Source of the DNA: Lineus longissimus
Taxonomy: Eukaryota > Nemertea > Pilidiophora > Heteronemertea > Lineidae
Length of the DNA stretch: 64,000 bases
Assembly: GCF_910592395.1 (NCBI RefSeq)
Contig: NC_088317.1
Coordinates: 682,001-746,000, forward strand
Direction: 5' to 3'
The position numbers and the translations under genes were made by a program. The notes under the pieces are model-generated. The model was not told the DNA's origin. It saw only the letters and a list, made by a program, of their open reading frames with translations, and did not search any database. Of this stretch, positions 24,301 to 36,182 are shown piece by piece. Positions within the stretch are counted from its first letter, which is position 1; every line of letters begins with the position of its first letter.

Positions 24301-26470
24301 GGACTGTTCGATTTCGATTTCACACCACGTATCTGATATTCGCGCCAATTTACTGACAACTGGTGAAATTGATTTTTTTTTCAATTTGTTGGCGTGTCCT
24401 GTCTCAAGCGATCGATGAAAACAGCAAACCGAATCGTGCCAATTTGTTATACTGTCTTTTCTGAGCTAAAGGGCAAGGAGTGATAAATCGTGACCAAAAG
24501 TACTCGCCCCAGGCTGTCATTAAATCACTTTTTTCAGTAGACCTCAATGATACAATTTTCAATTTGGACTCAACCTCATGGATGCCGTGCCAATCAATTC
24601 ATTTGTACTTGGACAATTCAAGTCACGCGCTGAGGGCCAGGTCAAGATTTGAAGAATCCTCCCAATGCTGTTGGGTTTTTTTTTGTCACGTACCTCTCCG
24701 AATGGGTCAGATGAGACATCTCGCTCTCTCCACCGCGAAGTCCGCATCAATTCACTTGGCGAATAACACTGCTAAACTGTGCAATAATCAGGCTCAGTAA
24801 AGAAAATATATCGATAACTGTGAGTAAATATTTAAGGCGTGCACAATTCGAATAATCATGTCGGTTTCTTTGATATTTTCATGGTTGTTAATTGAACCCG
24901 TGCCTATTGCAACAGTTACAAGAAGGGGTCATTAGCTTATGACGGCAGTCAGCGATATTTCCTGGAATGATATAAACGAGTTCAAGCCAAGGACACCATT
25001 TTATTCTATTGCTGAAGAAAGGAATCTTTCGATAGCTCTATGGTATTTACTTTGAGGTGAAACGGGCCCCCTTGTCGAGCAAGGTATCTTCACATAATCC
25101 CCAACTGGGGTTTACAGATTCAAAGCCACGGGTTCCCAGTGGTTTGAACTAAAAACGGAACTATGTACTCCTAAATCTAATTCATGGGGTGAAAAATGTT
25201 GTTTATTGGCGCTCATATTCAATCAAAACTTGGCTCCATATCACGATTCCCCACAATCAGACCGAGTCTCCAGTTTCTCCTCTCGGCTCAATCAATGCGA
25301 CAACATAATTAAGACATGGTGTTTTATTGATGATATTTCAAAATGAGCGCTTGAGAGAACCAGCCTGTTTTAAGTCAATACTGTTTATTGATGCGGCTGG
25401 TTTGTACACGATGAGACTCTTATGTGATGACATGGAAATCTTCCGCAATATTCCTTGGTTCGATACGTGTTCTGCGCCCGCTGAGCGAGAGGGAGTTGTA
25501 GAAGGTAACATAATTGCGCTCCTTGAAAGAGCTTATGAAGGTAACTTTCTTATTTTAGTGCTTTTTCACCATTTCGAAGAAGAAAAAATCACTTTACGAG
25601 GACTGCAGGCAGTATCGGCATATTTTTACATGATCTACACTCGTAGCTCATAATTATTATTGCGGATCGCTTTTCAGAGTGAATGAGAAAACAGATAGAA
25701 AACTGCTGGCAGGGTTTTTGCTTCACTTGATTTATTTGACAGTAAAAGTCACGGCGAGAGTTCCACTGAAGCAGCTGAGCCTCGCTTTGTTTTTGACTCG
25801 CTTGGCTGACTGAGTGTTATGTATTGATAGGTCACGATCTCGCCATGATATTCCGTGGACAATTCGCGTCCGATCAAAACTATGATTAAATATTGTTGAC
25901 CGAGTCAGTTCGTCAATAGTCACAGCTGCGCCGAGTTGTGAACGGAATTCTTTATTAGCCGGGATTTTCGAATTCCATCCCAGCTCCCTGACTACATCTC
26001 ATCAAAGCTGGCGGGATATGGTACAGAGAATGACACGCCTTCTAGTTATTTGTCAGCACAGTTTGGCATAAACCAGCATTTCGTTCGCATCAACCTGATA
26101 TCCCGTAGTTCTATCCTCCGCATACGATGCAGAAGAACTCCACAAATGTCACCCACGAGGCCGATATCTTATATATACAATGGCGAGAACGCCGCTCTTG
26201 TATAATCTTGAAATCAAAAATCCCCTGGGTGGGTGCGTGCCTGGTCGTAATGTCCTCTCCATGAAAGATAGATGCAAGATAAAACGAACACATTCAAATT
26301 TAATACCAGTAAATTCTTGTAATGACATATATATGTATGTGAAAATACATGTATTTTATACGTGATAAAAAAACTATTCAGAGAGTATAAAATCAGGAAT
26401 ATGTTATGCATTTGATACCCCTCCGTCAAAGCAGTAATGCTCCACCACGGTGGTCATCTAAACACAAGAT
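21384..26470. other. Intergenic region, no convincing gene
   Basis: I see no recognisable coding exon on either strand. The stretch contains the imperfect duplication at 22868-23159 listed separately and a dispersed-repeat-like segment with CCAAGATGGCCGTCAAAATT (23510-23529) followed by AAAATGGCTGCC. The rest is AT-rich unique-looking sequence. A frame at 25327-25653 is open but shows no motif, splice context or composition supporting a gene. Confidence 0.4.
22868..23159. repeat. Imperfect direct duplication of about 80-90 bp
   Basis: Unit 1 (22868-22955) and unit 2 (23081-23159), about 213 bp apart, share in order GCGGCGATC, CGTGA, GGACACA, CCATAAAC and GTCGC with small gaps between. The segment is richer in GC and CpG than its surroundings. 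There is no coding signal. It may be a decayed repeat or a duplicated regulatory element. Confidence 0.5.
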
Positions 26471-26670
26471 GATTTCATTCGTACGTAAAATTGTTCGTGC
26501 GTTACTTATCGCGCTTGTCGCATTTGCAGTTGATCAATGTAATGGAAGGGGTGACGGGCGATTACATGATACTAGTAAGCTGTCACCCCTTCTCGGTCCT
26601 TTCCTGAACAACCGCACAAGTAGTCAACACAATTAGTTATGCATGAGAGTAAATCGCTGACGAAATAACA
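26471..26670. repeat. Fold-back element, copy 2 (diverged)
   Basis: It shares with the 21.1-21.4 kb element the ordered blocks TTCATTCGTACG, GCAGTTGATC (GCAGTTAATC in copy 1), GGGGTGACGGGCGATTACAT, a run ending in CACCCCT where copy 1 has TACCCCT, CCTGAACAACCGCA (CCTGAACAACTGCA in copy 1), ATTAGTTATGCATGAG (ATTAGTTTTGCATGAG in copy 1) and a terminal AAATC-CTGACGAAA. The arms are less well preserved than in copy 1. Confidence 0.65.
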
Positions 26671-29600
26671 TTTTTAGGTTTGTATCATCACCGTGTCTAG
26701 GTATCGCTTTCTTTCTCATGAAGTTTCGATTTGATTTCACCTCATCTCGAACAAATCAGTGACGCCTAGTCTAATCCTCAGAATCTTTTCTTCACATTTG
26801 GATAGCAGCTGCGCTGGTACTGGCCTTTCAAAACATTCGATCAGCCAACACAAAGAAACAGATCTCCAACTAATTCAGCCAGACCAAGTGTAGATATTTC
26901 ATCAGCGGTTACTTTGAATGGTGTTCTGCCACTTGATTGATTCTAAAATCGTACATTGATCATGTTGATTCAGAAAGGGATGTTGAATGGTACACTCACT
27001 GAATTCAAGCGTTCTTTTGAATAACCACACCTGCGTGTTGCCTAAATTTAAGCTAAAGGAATTGATACTGAACTCGAGGAATTGTTTGTCTCACCAATGG
27101 TGATGATGGAGCTAAAATGTCCGTAGGCCAAAACTGAGGCGGCGAAATGACACCGAGTGTTGTTCCAGCGAGAATCCCAAGAACTAGACCCTCTTTGGCC
27201 CAAGTGATGTTAGTATAAAGGAATCGACAAGGACTCTTTTTTCAGTTTTTGCCCAATTGCTTTCAACGCAATTTGCAATATCTGCTGTTGTTGAAAGCTT
27301 CTCGGTCGTTTTTCGACCAGAACGAAGAGATGAATAATCGCTTCATTGGATAAGATTAAAGGCAGCCGAGAGCGTATTTAAAAACTAAAGAAGCTAAAAG
27401 ATAAGAAATCAACAGAAGATATTGAAATAACATCGATCTCAACTTGTGCAATTCACCATCCCAGCTGATACGATCGCCTCCAATAGTATATTGCACGAGT
27501 TCTGATTGAGATAAGATCAATGCAGGCATCCAAGTTGTCAAGTCTTGACTAAAGTGGTGGGATTCTAATTACACACAAGTGACAACTCCGGGACTTATCT
27601 TTTCACCGATCTAGTATGTCTATATTCATCTATCTCACGCAAATCTTTGGTTTCTTCGCTCCAAAAAGAGTCAAGGATGACATGAATGATGTGGATGGAA
27701 TTCAATTAACAGTTTCAGCATTCTTTTATATCGTCTGCAACTGAAGTACAAGATAGAAATGAATAAATCTTTATCATCGCTGTGTTTTTAATATCTGAAC
27801 TCATAAACTAGGATTGTAACGAAAAACCCTCGATATATTCTGGCTTTGAAAACTCGTGCTGAGTCCTCGTTTTTTTTTCTAGATATCAAATTGTAATCGA
27901 TATTAACCGAGTTGGAAAACATACGGGTTGGTTCGGTCACATCAGGGAGGTTTTCAAATCCTCCGAAACGCCACAGCGAATGCCTATCCTATTGTTTGAA
28001 GGCTCCTGATGATGATATCGAACAATGGGAAAGGCATTCGCATAGGCCTTTCTGAGGGATTGCAAAAAGTAACTAATATCAGCCGCCCCGAATGACCCAG
28101 GCCACCTGCGCGATAATTGAGGAAGCACTGGTCGCCTCATGATACCATTCAAGTTATTGAGGTCAAACCCAACCTTAGTTGAGTCTGTGTTAGTGCAAGT
28201 TTGGCGGTGGATAAGGGACTTCTCATCTTCAACTGGAGGCGAGGTTGACAGAGCCGGGCAATGCAATGAAGAATACAGTGTCCAGTATTGATGAGTCATC
28301 GCGTGTCTATCCCGCTCTCCATGGACTCTACACGTCTCCTAATGGACCAGTAATGACTCTCTCAAAGACAAGCAGGGTGCGATGACAGCGATTGTGACCC
28401 TTCTAATGAACTTGGCTTTTGGTGTGCAGCTGTTTCGCTTGGAGGAAGAGAAATGAAAGACTTGTACTACTGGATATAATCACAAAGGTAGGGATCATTA
28501 CTGATGGTCTGTAACATGTTCTAAGGAGCTATCATTATCACCCACGCTGCCACGTCACTGCTTCAGAACCTGGACATTCGCCACTTTTCTCGGGTAGAAA
28601 TTTAGACTTCCGATTGGGTATTGACCAATCAGCAGCCCTCTACTCAGTAATGACCTTGCTTTCCGTGCCGAAAGAGCATGATGGAGTGCCTCCGATTGGT
28701 CAATACTGACCTGAGGCCAAAGTCAGTTGCTGTGCTTAGAAAGTTGCGAATCGAATCCCAAGAGATATTGGTAAATTTTCCTAACCCGGTGATTTGATGC
28801 ATTTCGATTCATGCGAAATCAAAGAAACACCAAAACGACAAATGCCAAGGAACTGAATTCAGATTCAGCATTCCAGACACAATGATTGATGTTCTTACTC
28901 CTGGGTCGCGTGCTCAAGGTCAGGCTGAATAATTCAGGCTTTGCTATTGAAGTCCCCGTGGGGTAGTTCTCAATCAGCCTTGCAAATGACTGGGCATTCG
29001 ATTTGCTGCTGAGAACAGAACTGAACATTGTAGGGACCGGGTTTATCATTGGGTTTTATCCAAGACATTGATGAGTATTCTGTGAAATATAATTCCCTAA
29101 CTCGAACTCATTCTGCTCTGAAGATAGTTCACCTACGTATTATGAACTGCAAATGAAACCAGGCTCCGTAGAGCCAGGTCCTCCTATTCAATTGCTGTAG
29201 TGGTATGACCTCACTGGTCGGTACACATGGTGCAACCGGATATTTGACATGGACTCGTGGAGGCCTTTGTTCAGCACACCTGTATAGGTATCTGAGGGAC
29301 GCAGACAATGACAGATTACACCCTTCATGAGGCATGACGGGGGATGACGGTGTTATCTGTCATTGTTTGCAATCCTCACACACCCATGTAAATAAGCTGC
29401 ACAAAGGCCTGGAAGAGTCCATATGTCAAATTTCCGGTCGCACGGCATGATCTAGTCTTTTGTGCTTTTTTATTGCGTGGTAATTCCCTCACAACGATGA
29501 ACACTTAAAAAAAAGAAACCCTACATCCGCCTATATCGTATTCACGAACCCAGGAGTGGCAACATTGACTGGGAAAGTGACAGTGAGTGGCAGTTTGATG

Positions 29601-32313
29601 AGGAGAAGCCTTTACTTTCTCTCTGTCAACCAGACAAAAGGTTACCTTTCAACATGGTTACAAAACTTCAGTGGCTGATTTCCCACCACGTAACCTTTGT
29701 AGTGGCTGTCTACGTCTGTCTATTTATGACATCAAAATGTCATGTATGCACATCAGGGGACACCCAGAGATTATAACGGAACGTGATCTAACGCAGCAAC
29801 ACCTTGAAATAACTTTGTAATACTTGGGGATTAGGTCAGATTCGCGTTCTCTTTATAGAACTGTTACTCTGTGTAGACGAACACGATGCTAAAAATGACT
29901 CGATTGTGACATTCATGACAGTCTGTCCGCTAAGCCTACACAGAAGGTAAGCTGTGATGACAAAGCGAAATGATAAACTAGAAGCAAGCCCCTTTTCAAT
30001 TCTTGATACATCTTCCTCAATCAGGCCTACCACTTATTGAACAGAGGAATGAATTTATTACAAAAACGAGAGCTCATCATGCTGATCAACCGTCGTTGTG
30101 AAAGGAGGAGACTTTAGGACTGATATTCACCGCCAATAAGGCGGCATGGTGCTCATGAGCCTGCACAACCCATTTCGTCATCGTCTGACGAGACTATGTA
30201 CTGACGGCATCCACATTTATTTATATGTTCATTGGTCATTAGCATTTCTTTGTCGTGTGTGGGAGCTCTGGTGATGAAATGAATTTGCCTCCAAATTCTC
30301 AAAGTAACTTACTGCAATTCTCAAGTAATTTCAATGTAGGCAGCCCACAGTCTATGTAATGAGTCAGTTAGTAACCTTATTACTGAGACCAGTCTTTAAA
30401 CCATTGGACAATGCATTTTTCATCCACGTCATCACTGTTCTGTGCTCTTTGAAGGTTGTGCTGGGTAATGAATTGTCTTAATACCAAATCTCAGGGTCAC
30501 TCGGTACAAGTAGCCTACGTGTAAACCCTGCCCGTGGATAGTAAACATTATTCTTGAAACTGGTCTTTGATGATAGACAGCACATTGCATTTCACCAGTG
30601 CGTCACTATTGTCGTTTCTTCGCTTTCTCTTTGTCTCTTCTCAAAGACAGACCATTTTACGTAAACAGGTTTGAAAACATTTTTTAAAGAACACCATATT
30701 GTATTCTTTGACACTGGTTAATCAAGGGCAAGTCGAAAACCATCTATCTCAAAGAATGATCGAGCTGAGTGCACCGGTGACGTATTCTGTGTGCAGAAAG
30801 CGCAGAGACCTTACATTGCCTTCATTGACGGCTTTGTACAAGCATCAAAGGTTACAGTGAGACATGGGTACGATGGCTGACGACATGTTTAGATCAGATA
30901 TTTTGCCTTCTATGGTGGAATATATTTTTAAAAGGTTTACCGTTGCAGATGAGCTGAAAACATACGTCTTTTAACCCCCCCCCCCCCCCCCCACGCAAGT
31001 CGGTACCGGCAGTAGGCGCTATCGGTTATATATGTATTGCAACAATTATTGGCTCTCCAGGCTTCAACATCCGAAGGCCGTAAAAGGGGGTTCTAGAAGG
31101 CAATGGAGGCCGTTTGAACATCACAGGGCCAATGAATCATACTTAAATTCAGCTTCACCTTCTTTGGTGGCTGCTGGTGGCTGCTTCAGAGGGGGTTTAC
31201 GAGGCCGGTGGAGCCAGCATTCACAAAAGCGTTAAAACATCCTTCCATTAAATGTCTTAGTGAACGATGTTACCCAGAAAACTATTTTTTGAATAATGCA
31301 GTATCGTCTTCGTTGGCAATTACACTGGAAATGATCTTTTTGTATCAATTCTGGCGCACATCCTCTCTCTTACCATCAGTGTCATAGCCAAAGGCGTCAT
31401 TTCACTAGTTGCATTTTCATTCTGAGAGAATGGATTGTTGTGCACGTTTTTTCTAAGGGGTGTTATTAACTAATGGAGTGTAAATTCCCACTCCCATCCA
31501 GGAACCTGGTGAACAGCATTCACTTGTGATGTGCTCATTCGTTCTCATTCGTGCCAGTATAACAATGCCTCAGTGTTTGGTTGATTTTCGTTCAGAAGTC
31601 ACTGGTACACATGTTGTTTTGCAGGGAGCAAGCTAGAATTTGTTTGGTAGAAGCAGAAATCGGACATACTAATGCGACTGAGAATCTCATTGAAACATAC
31701 CAGTTCATTCTGCAAGCATCACACTTCATAGTGACTAAGCATTGAAATTGAGTATATTGAAGAATGTTAATTCAACAACTTCACTCAATTCAATTTTTTC
31801 TTTGTTGGTTTAAATTTAAAACTTGCATTGTTGGTCAGCCGGCTCGTATGGCAGACCCTTTTGACCCAAACCTGAGCTTGACCATGGTAAGTCAAAAAAT
31901 CACTCAAACTTTCCGAAAAATGGATTTCTTTCATATTTCTCGTATATCTCTTGGATACAAATAAAAAGGGATTCCATCAATGCGCAGGTTGCTTCTCAGA
32001 AACGTTAACATTATTGATTAGTTGGTGCTGAGATACTCGCGAATTAGAATGCAACAAGATGGGTGGGTTACATGCCGTGAATAATGCCTATGGTGAAAGC
32101 ATGACATATCTAAGTCGGGCCACCGAAGCGGCAATAGCTTGCAACACGTGTCTGTAATATTGCCTTTTACTGTTGGAGCTGGGCATTTCAGACGAGTTAA
32201 TCACCCGTGGGATGCTTTATAGCTGTGAAATTGGAGGGGAAAGGCGAAATGATGCATATTAGTGATCTATGGCAGTCTAAGTATGTCTAATGACAGATTT
32301 AAGATCTTGAGCT
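26671..32313. other. Intergenic region, no convincing gene
   Basis: No recognisable exon on either strand. Notable items are a homopolymer of 18 C at 30975-30992 and a short inverted pair around 28617-28715 (GTATTGACCAATC versus GATTGGTCAATAC). The remaining sequence is AT-rich and shows no protein family I know. Confidence 0.4.
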
Positions 32314-32697
32314 GAATAGTTATGTGTTTGCTAGGACACATGCTGGTACAGTTGTTTGTCTTGCTACAGCCGATGCAGAATAGTTATGTGTTTGCTAGGA
32401 CACATGCTGGTACAGTTGTTTGTCTAGATACAGCCGATGCAGAATAGTTATGTGTTTGCTAGGACACATGCTGGTACAGTTGTTTGTCTAGATACAGCCG
32501 ATGCAGAATAGTTATGTGTTTGCTAGGACACATGCTGGTACAGTTGTTTGTCTAGATACAGCCGATGCAGAATAGTTATGTGTTTGCTAGGACACATGCT
32601 GGTACAGTTATTTGTCTAGATATAGCCGATACAGAACAGTTATGTGTTTGCTAGGACACATGCTGGTACAGTTGTTTGTCTAGATACAGCCGATACA
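32314..32697. repeat. 64-bp tandem repeat, six copies
   Basis: Six head-to-tail units begin at 32314, 32378, 32442, 32506, 32570 and 32634. Each reads GAATAGTTATGTGTTTGCTA, then GGACACATGCTGGTACAGTT and a variable end. The inner units are almost identical, while the first and the last two carry point changes (TTGCTACAGCC, GATATAGCC, GAACAGT). The period is constant and there are no spacers. This is a minisatellite of recent origin. Confidence 0.95.
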
Positions 32698-32764
32698 GAA
32701 ACAAGACAGATCGATACATCTATGAAACTGTAAAAATGAAGATAGTTTGAAATACCTCTTCTTA

Positions 32765-32880
32765 TATTTGCAGTACCCCGTCAGAGGTTAATACGCTGGA
32801 TGGATTCGAACCCGCCGATATACTGGGCACTACGAGCAAGCGAACATCGACAAGCTAAGATCTTCCTTCACCTGTTATTC
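32765..32880 (-). repeat. Possible tRNA-derived repeat
   Basis: The minus strand carries a perfect B box, GGTTCGAATCC (about 32808-32818), preceded by TCGCTTGCTCGTAGTGCC, which could be a degenerate A-box region. No cloverleaf is obvious. The call rests on the B box alone, so chance or a decayed SINE are both possible. Confidence 0.3.
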
Positions 32881-33146
32881 ATTTTGAATGTATGGATGCA
32901 GTTTTCTTTCAGCTGTTTTAAGGTGAAACTATAGTGACTCCATTTTGCCAATCGAAGAAGCAAAAAACCCATCCAAAATAAAAAGAAATGGTAAAAGTAT
33001 TACTGAGAGGACATTGTCATCGTTGGACTACATGACCTCCAAACAATATCTTGTCCTATTTTTGGTGTTTTAGAGAGTTCTGATGTTCTTTAGATTGGCA
33101 AACTGACGTCACTTTAGTTTCATATTAACCTATGTTTTTTGTCATG

Positions 33147-34143
33147 TAAGGCTAGGTTTCCACTAAACGCGATTTGACGTGATATCGCATGAACATTACA
33201 GCGCATTGCGAGATTTGCATTGTTTGGGTAAAGGGCGGCAGTAGTAGTATATGGTTGATTCCCAAACCAAAACGGCGATTTGTGTTTTGGGAATCAGCCA
33301 ATCCAAAACCAAAACGGTATCCAAAACCAGAACGGTATCCAAAACCAGAACGGTATCCAAAACCAGAACGGTATCCAAAACCAGAACGGTATCCAAAACC
33401 AGAACGGTATCCAAAACCAGAACGGTATCCAAAACCAGAACGGTATCCAAAACCAGAACGGTATCCAAAACCAGAACGGTATCCAAAACCAGAACGGTAT
33501 CCAAAACCAGAACGGTATCCAAAACCAGAACGGTATCCAAAACCAGAACGGTATCCAAAACCAGAACGGTATCCAAAACCAGAACGGTATCCAAAACCAG
33601 AACGGTATCCAAAACCAGAACGGTATCCAAAACCAGAACGGTATCCAAAACCAGAACGGTATCCAAAACCAGAACGGTATCCAAAACCAGAACGGTATCC
33701 AAAACCAGAACGGTATCCAAAACCAGAACGGTATCCAAAACCAGAACGGTATCCAAAACCAGAACGGTATCCAAAACCAGAACGGTATCCAAAACCAGAA
33801 CGGTATCCAAAACCAGAACGGTATCCAAAACTAGAACGGTATCCAAAACCAGAACGGTATCCAAAACTAGAACGGTATCCAAAACCAGAACGGTATCCAA
33901 AACCAGAACGGTATCCAAAACCAGAACGGTATCCAAAACCAGAACGGTATCCAAAACCAGAACGGTATCGTTACTGCATTCGTTGTCACAATCTCACTAA
34001 GTGGAACATATACGTTTCCACTGGACGCGATTTCGCATGAATTTCAAATCGCCAGCAACTTTTGTTTTGTTCAGGTGTAGTTCGTCGTGAAATGATAAAG
34101 CAGTACCGTATGCCATGTCTCAATCGCATTTAGTGTAAGCCTA
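33147..34143. mobile_element. Probable non-autonomous DNA transposon containing the 18-bp array
   Basis: The left end, TAAGGCTAGGTTTCCACTAA then ACGCGATTTG (33147-33176), and the right end, CAATCGCATTTAGTGTAAGC then CTA (34121-34143), are imperfect terminal inverted repeats. A second GTTTCCACTGGACGCGATTT (34013-34032), followed by CGCATGAA, repeats the left-end sequence in direct orientation inside the right side, bracketing the satellite. A short internal inverted repeat (GATTCCCAAA / TTTGGGAATC-like, 33255-33297) precedes the array. No transposase is encoded. The boundaries and target duplication are not certain. Confidence 0.5.
33301..33966. repeat. 18-bp satellite, 37 tandem copies
   Basis: The unit ATCCAAAACCAGAACGGT repeats exactly 37 times. 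Differences are confined to a few units: the first has CCAAAACGG, and two near 33833 and 33869 have CTAGAACGG. Because 18 is a multiple of three and the unit lacks stops, all three plus frames and one minus frame stay open across it (for example YPKPER and QNQNGI repeats). These frames are by-products of the repeat, not genes. Confidence 0.97.
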
Positions 34144-36100
34144 CTCCTTACTCTATGTCCTGCAACCCTAAACTTGATAGGATGGTAGTTCAAATGTCAT
34201 TGGATAGGAAGGTAGTTCAAAGGTCATTTGGAATAAGGATAACGTTGTCATCCATCATGGTTTTATTGAGGGGACGACCATACCTCCTACTACCACTACC
34301 TCCTAATCCAACTATAGGGTTGCAGACATATCGTGTCCGTCATCCATTCATTTGCACATGTCGTACTTGTCAAACATTGCGCATTTCCGACGGGAATTCG
34401 ATACAGAAAGTCGTAGTGATATATAAACAAGACTCCTTGACAAGTCTCATGATGATCACTTCGTAAGGAGGTTTTGTTGGCATTGTGCTATGATAATGGC
34501 GGACATCGCGTATACAAATGTTTGCGAGATATCGTTTGTTTGCACTTGATAACATGAGGTCGCACGCGCATCCGCCGTATAATTGAAATGTATTTGTTTC
34601 CTCATCTTCGAACGGTTGTTTGGTTTGCGTAACGGAATGTTCTGAGATCAATTGACGAAGGAAGGTAGCAAGCAACACCAACCCGAAACCAGAACGACCT
34701 ACCGTGAATCAAGAACACTCCCAAGACAAAGCTAGAGAGACGAGACTGATGGCTACCAGAGTCGAAAGACAGCTTTCATCAACTTGACAGAAAAGGCCAA
34801 GTCTCCATATATCGTCTGCGTTCAGGGCACTGCACACTCCACCAGCGCCTGAAAGGGCTCCATGTAACTGCTTTGTCCTCTGATAAAGATTTTGTCACGG
34901 CACATGACCTGCGGATATGATGCAAATGTTACGTGACGTCTGAACGAAGAGGAAGAAGATGGTAGGTATTGCGACTCACTAATTACTTCCCCTCTACTTG
35001 GTACTATAGGTATACACCAAAATATCATTAGGCCAGTCCATTCTTCAGGACTTCAGTCTCGTTCACGAATATGGTCCATTTCCGCGTAAATTGGGCTCAC
35101 ACGAAATATCGCCTGTAATCTTCACGTTGTTGCATTGTGTGCATGTACTGTTCAACATTCAAGTAGGCAGGCTGAGTCCTTCTTTTGTTGCATTCTTGTC
35201 AAAGAAAAGACATGATAGACGTAGTTCTATAGGCCGACTGAAAAGCGACTTTTTTATCCAGCTTCCCTGCTTCTACATTCATGTGGGTTACCCATGTAGG
35301 CCTGAAAAGCTGTCTCTCTTATTCAATGCTTGTTCATTCATTAGGGTACCCATGTAGGTCTGCCAATTGATAAAACTGTAGGCAGAGCAACCCCTAAAAC
35401 AAGCAGCTTGACGTCATAAGAGGCCACTGTCGGACATTGCCGGCATCGTTTTGCGAATCGCTCACTTTGAAGTCATTTTCGAAACAGCAGTGACTGTTTT
35501 CGAATCAGCATGCTACAAATAGGAACTCACTCAGAGTAATTCGACCCAATTACACATTCACTTTAAGGTTTGAAAGTGCAGCAAACCAGCAAAGCAACAG
35601 TTAGGCTGGACAAGAACGCAGTTAATTCATCGCAATATTGCAATTTCTGTCCAATTAGCCACAAGTTGAACTAGCTGAAGCAATGTTAACCAGCAAGCAG
35701 GTTGCAAGGGTTAGCGCGCTCTGTCTCCATGCATTAGTTATGGGTTTGCCACACCATGAGTGACATTCTTTGCGGAGACTCCGATACAATTACCTCTACC
35801 CTGCGTAAACATTTGATCAGTGTACGGATGTCGCACCATTAGGCCAATGGTTACATTATACTAGTTTGTTTCACTTGTAATCGATGGAGTTGTCTTTCCG
35901 GACTGTCTACTCATTGGTGATAGTATCTAAACGCTCGTGTGTCTTCTTCCAGTTAGGTTCCATCTGGACCGGGAACAAATTCGTTAAGGGGTAGCCGCCA
36001 GAGGCATCCCAACTCTGTAGTTAATTGTCATTGAAAACTCTCATTAGTACGACCAGGCAAAAAACAAAAACTACAACTTTGTTTGGAATGGTATCTTTTT
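34144..36100. other. Intergenic region, no convincing gene
   Basis: I found no recognisable exon. A short direct repeat (GGGTTACCCATGTAGGCCTG near 35285 and GGGTACCCATGTAGGTCTG near 35343) is the only internal structure noticed. The remainder looks unique and AT-rich. Confidence 0.4.
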
Positions 36101-36150
36101 CCTTCTTATTTTCAGTGTCGCTGTTAATACAATAATATTGCTGACGATGT

Positions 36151-36182
<32 letters not shown>

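Noticed and set aside
32314-33966. Regularly spaced repeats as a CRISPR array
   Set aside because: The repeats are directly head to tail without unique spacers, and the genome is eukaryotic.
33189-34040. Open frames of 184-283 aa encoding KPERYP-, QNQNGI- or LDTVLV-type repeats
   Set aside because: They arise because an 18-bp repeat without stops is open in several frames at once; there is no independent coding evidence.
35275-35362. Short direct repeat around CCCATGTAGG
   Set aside because: Only about 20 bp and two copies; not enough to define an element.
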